A DNA stretch of 14,639 bases from Firmicutes bacterium CAG:631 (GTDB lineage: Bacteria; Bacillota_I; Bacilli_A; RFN20; CAG-631): the NCBI GenBank assembly GCA_000433015.1, contig HF998001.1, forward strand, positions 1,556-16,194, written 5' to 3'. Each line of letters starts with the position of its first letter. The first letter of the stretch is position 1. Made by a program: the position numbers and the translations under genes. Below are positions 1 to 6,057 of the stretch, in pieces. Below the pieces are notes generated by a model that saw nothing but the letters and a program-made list of their open reading frames with translations, was not told the DNA's origin and did not search any database.

Positions 1-1112
1 AGCAAGAGCCTGTCGTTTATGACAAAGTAAAGAAAAAAAATAATTTATGCTTATTTAAAAATTTCTTTTTCTTTTCAAAATATTATCTTGTACTTTTAAT
101 GTTTATCTTATATGGATTGATTGCATCAACTTTAAACCATTTTTCTAACGGGTTAGTAGATGAATCTATTTTAACCTATGATTGTGATTTAAATGGCGTG
201 ACTGGTGAAATTTACTTTCAAGGAATTGCTGTTCCTTCAACTACACAACATTTGGAGAGCATTCAAGAAAATTTGCAAGTTTTTGTCGAAGTCAATTATA
301 CCCATTTATTTTCTAATCCAAATGAAGGCTTTTTTATCAATCAAGAAAAAATAACAACCCTTTATCCCATGCATGAACATCTTTCTTTAAAAGAAGGCAC
401 TCCTTTCGATATTCATCAAGAAAAAATACAAATTTATGTTAATGAATGTTTTGCTAATCAGCATCATCTTTCTCTTCCTACATCAGGATATTTGCAATAT
501 ATCTATCAAAATCAATACATTCAATTAGAAACTGAAGTGATTGCTATTGTTCAAGATACCAATTTGTTTGAAAAAATGTATATTTCCAATCAACAATTGC
601 AAACGATTTTTTCTTCTACTTGGATTGATTCTGAAAATCAAAAAACTTTACTTTCTTATTTTTATGAACAACCGCAATATCAAATTGATTATTTCTTATA
701 TTTTCAAAACTACCAGGATTATTTAAATTATGAAAATCAAAAAATTGAATTTTCACCTGATTTTTCTTTACAAATTCAATCTTTTTTATATGACCAATAT
801 CAATTTAAAATCAATCAAGATCAAAGACAATCTCTTTATTTTACCATTGCACAATATTTTATTATCATTGTTTTAATTTTATTTTTAAGTTATTATTTTT
901 ATGATTTCTTCCATCATTTTTATCAATCCTTATTTTCTATTAAAAAAATTCAAAATAAAAGATATTGGATGATGATTTATTTTTGCATGCTTTGTATTCC
1001 ACTAATTGGTATAAACATCTTTTTCTTTCACCCTCTTTTACTTTTATTTTCATGTATTTATTTCTCTTTTATGATTTATTATTTCTTTTTAAAAAAACAT
1101 CTAGCTGAATAA
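1..1112 (+). CDS. Membrane protein, 3' part only, possibly the C-terminal half of an FtsX-like ABC permease
   Basis: The reading frame is open from the first base, so the gene starts left of the window. The ATG at 99 lies inside a membrane segment, has no convincing Shine-Dalgarno sequence and is probably not the start. About 369 residues are visible. A lysine-rich stretch is followed by one transmembrane helix (about bases 66-140), then an extracytoplasmic domain of roughly 230 residues rich in Gln, Tyr and Asn, then three hydrophobic helices (about 835-900, 960-1030 and 1030-1095), ending in a short KKHLAE tail. One helix, a large outside domain and three more helices is the layout of FtsX/MacB-type permeases. 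The stretch around 430-560 (VNECFA, then AIVQDTN) recalls their outside domain. The usual conserved cytoplasmic loop between the second and third helices is not obvious, so the family is inferred weakly. The upstream part could be a fused ABC ATPase. No terminator is seen after the stop. Confidence 0.5.
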   Translation, partial: QEPVVYDKVKKKNNLCLFKNFFFFSKYYLVLLMFILYGLIASTLNHFSNGLVDESILTYDCDLNGVTGEIYFQGIAVPSTTQHLESIQENLQVFVEVNYTHLFSNPNEGFFINQEKITTLYPMHEHLSLKEGTPFDIHQEKIQIYVNECFANQHHLSLPTSGYLQYIYQNQYIQLETEVIAIVQDTNLFEKMYISNQQLQTIFSSTWIDSENQKTLLSYFYEQPQYQIDYFLYFQNYQDYLNYENQKIEFSPDFSLQIQSFLYDQYQFKINQDQRQSLYFTIAQYFIIIVLILFLSYYFYDFFHHFYQSLFSIKKIQNKRYWMMIYFCMLCIPLIGINIFFFHPLLLLFSCIYFSFMIYYFFLKKHLAE

Positions 1113-1129
1113 TCGCATCTTCTCTCGTA

Positions 1130-1158
1130 TTGACTTATTTTATTTCCTAGCCTATAAT
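1130..1158 (+). promoter_or_regulatory. Sigma-A-type promoter of the P-type ATPase/RCK operon
   Basis: TTGACT (1130-1135) and TATAAT (1153-1158) are separated by exactly 17 bases. This is the best -35/-10 pair in the window. Transcription should start near 1164-1166, leaving a leader of about 100 bases before the ATG at 1266. The promoter lies 18 bases after the stop of the preceding gene, so the operon has its own start. Confidence 0.75.
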
Positions 1159-1164
1159 AGAGGC

Positions 1165-1187
1165 ATCAAAGAATTTCATTCTTTGAT
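1165..1187 (+). promoter_or_regulatory. Perfect 10-bp dyad at the predicted transcription start: operator or 5' leader hairpin
   Basis: ATCAAAGAAT (1165-1174) and ATTCTTTGAT (1178-1187) form a perfect inverted repeat with a 3-base loop, beginning 7 bases after the -10 box. No T-run follows, so it is not a terminator. As DNA it sits where a repressor site would block initiation. As RNA it would be a hairpin at the extreme 5' end of the leader, which could protect the mRNA. The rest of the leader (1188-1252) is AT-rich and shows no riboswitch fold that I recognise. Confidence 0.5.
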
Positions 1188-1265
1188 TGATACTGCAAAA
1201 AGTTTAACTTTTCTAAAATGAGCTGATTTTATTTTAAAATTTGTTAATTAATAGGAGAGATGACG

Positions 1266-4088
1266 ATGCAAAAAGATCAGATTCAACTTCCAGATATGAA
1301 AAAGAAAATCATATCTGCTAGTCCACTAGAAGCATGTAAGTTAATGAACTCCTCCATGCGAGGTTTGACACAACAAGAGGCCGAAAAACGATTGGCGCAA
1401 TATGGAAAAAATGAATTAGTCCAAAAAAAGAAAAATGGTTTATTAAAAAAGTTTTTTGCAAATTTTACTAGTTTAATGGCTCTTCTTTTATGGGCAGGTG
1501 GCATCATGGCAATTATATCGGATGCACTGGCTTTGGGAATTTCGATTTTCTGCGTTAATATTATTAATGGTCTTTTTTCTTTTTTTCAAGAATTTAAAGC
1601 TGAAAAAGCAACCAATGCTTTACAAAAAATGTTACCCGCTTCAGCTCGGATTATTCGAGATGGGAAAGAAACTAAAATTTTAGCAACAGAAATTGTCCCT
1701 GGCGATATTATGCTTTTAGAAGAGGGGGATCGAATTAGTGCAGATGCCCGCATTTTAAGAAGCAGTGATTTCAAGGCTGATCAATCCACTTTAACTGGGG
1801 AAAGTAATCCAATTCGTAAAAGTGAAGAATCCATTACCAAAGAATGCAGTTATTTAGAAGCAGAAAACATGGTTTTTTCTGGAACTTCTGCAGCAGCTGG
1901 AACCTGTAGAACATTAGTTGTTGCTACTGGAATGGATAGCGAATTTGGAAAAATTGCAAATTTAACTCAGAATACTGAAAAAACATTGTCTCCTTTACAA
2001 AAGGAACTCAATATTTTAACCAAACAAATTGCTTTAATATCCTTTAGTATTGGACTTGTATTTTTCTTAATTGCCACTTTTTTAGTCAAAGATCCTATAA
2101 TGGAATCTTTCTTATTTGCTTTAGGGATGATTGTTGCTTTCATTCCTGAAGGTCTATTACCCGCTGTTACTTTATCTTTGGCATTATCCGTTCAACGAAT
2201 GGCAAAAGAACATGCCTTAGTCAAAAAATTATCAGCCGTTGAAACTTTAGGCTGTACAAATGTCATTTGTTCGGATAAAACTGGAACTTTAACTCAAAAT
2301 GAAATGACGGTAAATCACTTATTTACGATGCGAGCCAATCTCATTGTTACAGGAGAAGGTTATAAACCTGAAGGTGAAATTAAAGACGGAAATACAGTGA
2401 TCAACATTCAAAAAAGTAGTGTTTTGGAATTACTTTTAGGTGGTGCTACTTTATGTTGCAATGCAAAACTATTACCTCCGCAAGATGGAAAAGAAAAATA
2501 TACGGTTTTAGGAGATCCAACGGAAGCAGCAATCAGTGTTGTTGCTCAAAAAGGTGGAATTGACTTAGATTCTTTAAATTTACGTTATCCTAGAATTATG
2601 GAATTACCTTTTGATTCCACTAGAAAAAGAATGACAACCATCCATCAAATGCAAGAAACTTTTGATGGAAGCAATCGAATTGCTTTTGTAAAAGGGGCAC
2701 CTCAAGAATTAGTAGAACTTTGTAGCCGCTGTTATGATGGTTCTTCCTCAAGAGAAATTAAAGAAGAAGACAAAAAAAGAATTATGGAAGCCAATGACCA
2801 TTATGCAAAAGATGGATTACGCGTTTTAGCCGTTGCTTATCGTCCATTAAACAAAGAAGATCGTTCTTTACCTACTTCTTTACATGAATATACAGCTGAA
2901 AATGTTGAAAAAAATTTAACTTTTATTGGCTTAATTGCCATGCAAGATCCTCCTCGAAGTGAAGTCAAAGATGCGGTTGCTTTATGTCGCAGTGCTGGAA
3001 TTAAAATCATTATGATTACTGGAGATTATGGATTAACAGCAGAAAGTATTGCACGTAAAATTGGAATTATTCAAAGTCCTGATGCAAAAGTCATCTCTGG
3101 TAGTGAACTTGCTACAATGGATGATGATGCTTTAAAACAAGTCCTTCAAGGAGAAGTTGTCTTTGCACGAATGGCCCCAGAACAAAAATATCGTATTGTT
3201 TGTGCTTTACAAGAATTAGGGAATATTGTTGCTGTAACTGGAGATGGAGTCAATGATGCTCCGGCATTAAAAAAAGCAGATATCGGCATTGCCATGGGCA
3301 TTACAGGAACAGATGTTGCAAAAGAAGCAGCTGATATGATTTTAAGTGATGATAATTTTGCAACCATTGTTCGTGCTATTGAAGAAGGAAGAAATGTCTA
3401 TAATAATATTCGTAAATTTTTAAGATATATCTTTGATAGCAATACACCTGAGGCCGCTGCCCCTGTCGTTTATTTGCTTTCAAAAGGAATGATTCCTGTT
3501 CCTTTAACCATTTTACAAATTTTAACCATTGATATTGGAACAGATATGGTTCCTGCATTGGGACTTGGAGCAGAGCAGGGAGAAAAACAAGTCATGCAAA
3601 AACCACCTCGTTCCATCAAAGAAAGACTATTAAATAAAAATGTTATCGTTGTTGGTTTTTTATGGTATGGATTATTGGGAACACTTTTTGCGTTAGGTGG
3701 TTATTTCTTAGCTAATCTTTTAAATGGTTGGCCAAATGTTGCTATTGCACAAGAAGGAACAACCGTTTACGCTCAAGCTACAACCATGATGTTGGCAGGA
3801 GTTGTCTTTTCTCAAATTGGCATGGTCATGAATAACCGTACAGATTATGATTCTGTTTTAAAGCGTGGATTATTTAGCAATCGTTATATCAATGCTGGAA
3901 TTATTATAGAATTAATTTTAATTGTAGCTATTATCTATATTCCTTTTTTAAATGATATTTTCAATACAGCTCCAATTTCTTGGTTAGAATGGTTATATCT
4001 ACTTTGTATTCCATTTATCGTCTTTGGTCTAGAAGAACTTCGTAAAAAAATCTTAAGAAATATAAAAAAAAGAAAGGGTGAACATTGA
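1266..4088 (+). CDS. Na,K-ATPase-like (P2-type) cation-transporting P-type ATPase
   Basis: This is a membrane pump that uses ATP to move cations through an aspartyl-phosphate intermediate; its length (940 residues) is normal for P2-type pumps. Visible motifs, numbered from the ATG at 1266, are TGES (177-180, actuator), PEGLL in M4 (294-298), DKTGT with phosphorylated Asp337, KGAP (476-479, nucleotide domain), DPPR, and TGDGVNDAP (658-666). M5 carries SNTPE (725-729) and M6 carries DIGTDMVPA (Asp756, Asp760). These match the Na,K/H,K-ATPase ion-site residues (PEGLL, S-N-x-P-E, D-x-x-x-D) better than the calcium pump M6 pattern. About ten hydrophobic segments are present. The ATG at 1260 abuts AGGAGAG (1253-1259); the ATG at 1266 has correct 7-base spacing and is preferred. 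It is the first gene of an operon with two RCK genes. The transported ions cannot be fixed from sequence: Na+ export, K+ uptake, or possibly Ca2+. Confidence 0.93.
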   Translation: MQKDQIQLPDMKKKIISASPLEACKLMNSSMRGLTQQEAEKRLAQYGKNELVQKKKNGLLKKFFANFTSLMALLLWAGGIMAIISDALALGISIFCVNIINGLFSFFQEFKAEKATNALQKMLPASARIIRDGKETKILATEIVPGDIMLLEEGDRISADARILRSSDFKADQSTLTGESNPIRKSEESITKECSYLEAENMVFSGTSAAAGTCRTLVVATGMDSEFGKIANLTQNTEKTLSPLQKELNILTKQIALISFSIGLVFFLIATFLVKDPIMESFLFALGMIVAFIPEGLLPAVTLSLALSVQRMAKEHALVKKLSAVETLGCTNVICSDKTGTLTQNEMTVNHLFTMRANLIVTGEGYKPEGEIKDGNTVINIQKSSVLELLLGGATLCCNAKLLPPQDGKEKYTVLGDPTEAAISVVAQKGGIDLDSLNLRYPRIMELPFDSTRKRMTTIHQMQETFDGSNRIAFVKGAPQELVELCSRCYDGSSSREIKEEDKKRIMEANDHYAKDGLRVLAVAYRPLNKEDRSLPTSLHEYTAENVEKNLTFIGLIAMQDPPRSEVKDAVALCRSAGIKIIMITGDYGLTAESIARKIGIIQSPDAKVISGSELATMDDDALKQVLQGEVVFARMAPEQKYRIVCALQELGNIVAVTGDGVNDAPALKKADIGIAMGITGTDVAKEAADMILSDDNFATIVRAIEEGRNVYNNIRKFLRYIFDSNTPEAAAPVVYLLSKGMIPVPLTILQILTIDIGTDMVPALGLGAEQGEKQVMQKPPRSIKERLLNKNVIVVGFLWYGLLGTLFALGGYFLANLLNGWPNVAIAQEGTTVYAQATTMMLAGVVFSQIGMVMNNRTDYDSVLKRGLFSNRYINAGIIIELILIVAIIYIPFLNDIFNTAPISWLEWLYLLCIPFIVFGLEELRKKILRNIKKRKGEH

Positions 4089-4738
4089 TGAAAGTATTAG
4101 TTGTTGGTTGTGGTAAATTTGGAGTAAGAGTCTCTGAGTACTTATGTCGAAAAAATCATGATGTCGTTGTGATCGATAATAATCCAGAAGCATTTCATGC
4201 TTTAGGGGAAGAATTTACTGGAAAAACAGTTTGTGGAGTAGGCTTTGATAAGGATGTTTTACAACAAGCCGGAATTGTTACAAGTGATGTTGTCATTAGT
4301 TGTGCAAGTAGTGATTCTTTAAATGCTGTGGTTGCTAATATTGCAAAAAACATTTATCATGTACCAACTGTTATCGCAAGAATTTATGATCCAACACGTG
4401 CCAAGATGTTTGAATCAATGGGCATTTATACCGTTTCCATTACACGTTTAGGTGTCGATAATGTTTTAGAATATTTAGAAGAAAATAAAGTTTGGAGAGT
4501 TCTTCGCAAATTTGCAAATGATGACGTCCAAGTCATTAAAGTTCGCGTTCCTCTATCATTGGAAGGAACACCGATTAAAGATTTAAAAGAAGAAGGAAAA
4601 ATGAATGTCATTGCAATTGAAAGACAAGGCCATTCCATTTTTCCATTAGATGATACGATTTGTGAATATAATGATATGATTTATTTTGTCATACGAAAAG
4701 ACTATCTAAACCAAGCACGTGAAAAATTGCAATTATAA
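4088..4738 (+). CDS. RCK-domain (TrkA/KtrA-type) regulator, first of a pair
   Basis: This is a soluble cytoplasmic protein of 216 residues with the usual RCK layout: a Rossmann nucleotide-binding TrkA-N domain (about 1-125) and a TrkA-C ligand-binding domain (about 140-216). The dinucleotide loop is VVGCGKFG (Gly7, Gly9, Gly12), and Asp30 at the end of strand 2 is the residue that usually favours NAD(H) or adenosine ribose contacts. Family members form rings that gate Trk/Ktr K+ transporters or K+ channels in response to ATP/ADP, NAD(H) or c-di-AMP. The start is the ATG at 4088, whose A is also the last base of the ATPase stop codon (TGATG), with AAAGGGTGA upstream, so translation is coupled to the pump. 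A TTG one codon earlier is also in frame but less likely. No TrkH/KtrB partner is in the window. Confidence 0.9.
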   Translation: MKVLVVGCGKFGVRVSEYLCRKNHDVVVIDNNPEAFHALGEEFTGKTVCGVGFDKDVLQQAGIVTSDVVISCASSDSLNAVVANIAKNIYHVPTVIARIYDPTRAKMFESMGIYTVSITRLGVDNVLEYLEENKVWRVLRKFANDDVQVIKVRVPLSLEGTPIKDLKEEGKMNVIAIERQGHSIFPLDDTICEYNDMIYFVIRKDYLNQAREKLQL

Positions 4739-4755
4739 AGAAAGGAGAGGCATCA

Positions 4756-5430
4756 ATGAAAATCATTATTGTTGGCGGAGGACAAGTGGGAAGTTATATT
4801 GCCAATCTTTTAGTTGAAAATCAAAATAGTGTCGTTGTCATTGAAAATAAAGAAAAAGCTTTACAAGCTTTAAAAAACAGTGGTTTAAACAAGGAATGTA
4901 TTTTAGTTGGCGATGGTACAGAAGCAAAAATTTTAGAAAAAGCAGGCATTAAAAATTGTCATGCCTTAATTTGTGCTACTGGTCAAGATGAAACCAATTT
5001 AACCGTGGCCATGATGGCAAAATTCGAATATGATGTTCCAAAAGTTGTTGCTAGAGTCAATAATCCTAAAGATTCTTGGTTGTTTAATTCCGGCATGGGT
5101 GTAGATGTTAAAATTAATCAAGCGGATATTATTGGCCACATGGTTGCTGATGAAATGAACTATCAATCCATTATGACTTTGATTAAACTTTCAAAAGGCG
5201 AATACTCTATTGTCCGGGTTCGCGTAGACTATCATTCTCCCAATGTCAATAAATCCATTGCTGAAATACAATTGCCGGCCGAATCTTTATTAATTGCTGT
5301 TTATGAAGATGAAAACCTTATTATTCCTCATGGAGAAACAATCATTCGCGCAGGACAATATATTTTAGCATTAGCAAATAATAAAGCCATGGAAGAATTA
5401 AATCTTATTTTTGGTTCAAAAAATTCATAA
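4756..5430 (+). CDS. RCK-domain (TrkA/KtrA-type) regulator, second of a pair
   Basis: This 224-residue soluble protein has the same TrkA-N plus TrkA-C layout as its upstream neighbour but a clearly diverged sequence. The nucleotide loop is IVGGGQVG (Gly7, Gly9, Gly12), and the acidic residue after strand 2 is Glu30 rather than Asp. The TrkA-C part is about residues 135-224. It begins 17 bases after the previous stop, with AAGGAG at 4742-4747 and 8-base spacing. Two non-identical RCK subunits from one mRNA could assemble a mixed ring, as tandem RCK domains do in TrkA. The operon ends at the terminator just downstream. Its co-transcription with a P-type ATPase suggests it senses energy or ion status for the pump or for a K+ transporter elsewhere; this is inference. 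Confidence 0.9.
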   Translation: MKIIIVGGGQVGSYIANLLVENQNSVVVIENKEKALQALKNSGLNKECILVGDGTEAKILEKAGIKNCHALICATGQDETNLTVAMMAKFEYDVPKVVARVNNPKDSWLFNSGMGVDVKINQADIIGHMVADEMNYQSIMTLIKLSKGEYSIVRVRVDYHSPNVNKSIAEIQLPAESLLIAVYEDENLIIPHGETIIRAGQYILALANNKAMEELNLIFGSKNS

Positions 5431-5471
5431 TTAAAATAATCTATAGTTGATAGAAAATCATTTTTTCATAA

Positions 5472-5505
5472 AAAACCTCATTTCTTGATAAAGAAACGAG
5501 GTTTT
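5472..5505. terminator. Bidirectional terminator between the RCK operon and coaD
   Basis: AAAACCTC (5472-5479) pairs with GAGGTTTT (5498-5505), and TTTCTT (5481-5486) pairs with AAGAAA (5491-5496). One A/C mismatch interrupts the stem and the loop is GATA. The plus strand continues T-rich after the stem, and the minus strand reads GAGG followed by six T. It serves both convergent operons. Confidence 0.85.
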
Positions 5506-5541
5506 ATTCTATTCTTTAACTTTTTTTAATAGTTGAAGGGA

Positions 5542-6036
5542 TTAAATTGTTTTCATTTTTTTTAAAATGGCTTGATAAACAATTTGAGGAACATAAGGAG
5601 ATGGATCTCCCTTAAAAAAGACCACTTCTTTTACTGTACTGCTGCTTGTAAAAAGATTTTCTAATTCAGCACATAAAAAGATAGTATCGACTTTTTTATT
5701 AGAAAGACGATAGTTATAAGTAAATAATTGATGCTCTTTTTCAAAGTCATTCATTGTTCTTAATCCTCTGACAATGGTAGAAGCGTTTTTGGATTGTGCA
5801 TATTCATAAATAAAACCCGAAAAAGAATCAACACTGATATTTTTGATATTTAATTCAGCCAAGCATCGTTTTAACAAATCAACACGTTCTTCAATACTAA
5901 ATAAAGGTTTCTTTTCATAATTTTTAGAAACAACGATGTAAACATGATCAAACAATTTCACCGCTCTTTTAATAATATCAATATGTCCATTGGTAACAGG
6001 ATCAAAACTTCCAGGATAAATTGCGATATTTTTCAT
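5542..6036 (-). CDS. coaD: Phosphopantetheine adenylyltransferase (CoaD)
   Basis: CoaD makes dephospho-CoA from 4'-phosphopantetheine and ATP, the fourth step of coenzyme A synthesis, in the cytoplasm. At 164 residues it matches the usual length of about 160. The nucleotidyltransferase signature YPGSFDPVTNGH (7-18) includes the TNGH form of the (T/H)xGH motif. IVRGLRTMNDFE (88-99) supplies the conserved arginines and acidic residue of the substrate site, and SSSTVKEV (131-138) is the C-terminal ATP-contact motif, commonly SSSLVKEV. The segment LCAELENLFT before it is somewhat unlike the common family sequence. The start has AAAGGATG upstream on the minus strand. It lies 21 bases after the stop of the U32 gene and is probably co-transcribed with it. 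Confidence 0.96.
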   Translation of the reverse strand: MKNIAIYPGSFDPVTNGHIDIIKRAVKLFDHVYIVVSKNYEKKPLFSIEERVDLLKRCLAELNIKNISVDSFSGFIYEYAQSKNASTIVRGLRTMNDFEKEHQLFTYNYRLSNKKVDTIFLCAELENLFTSSSTVKEVVFFKGDPSPYVPQIVYQAILKKMKTI

Positions 6037-6057
6037 TTTTACACATCCTTTATTTTA

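Noticed and set aside
1188..1265. A riboswitch in the leader of the pump operon
   Set aside because: About 75 AT-rich bases with only a small AAAAGTT/AACTTTT dyad and no recognisable aptamer core or terminator/antiterminator pair.
1283..1774. Open frames antisense to or out of frame with the P-type ATPase gene
   Set aside because: They lie wholly inside a gene with complete P-type ATPase motifs, lack ribosome sites and show no family features.
4085..4087. TTG start for the first RCK protein
   Set aside because: The next codon is ATG in a TGATG overlap with the ATPase stop, and the family's usual start is MK(V/I) directly before the nucleotide loop.
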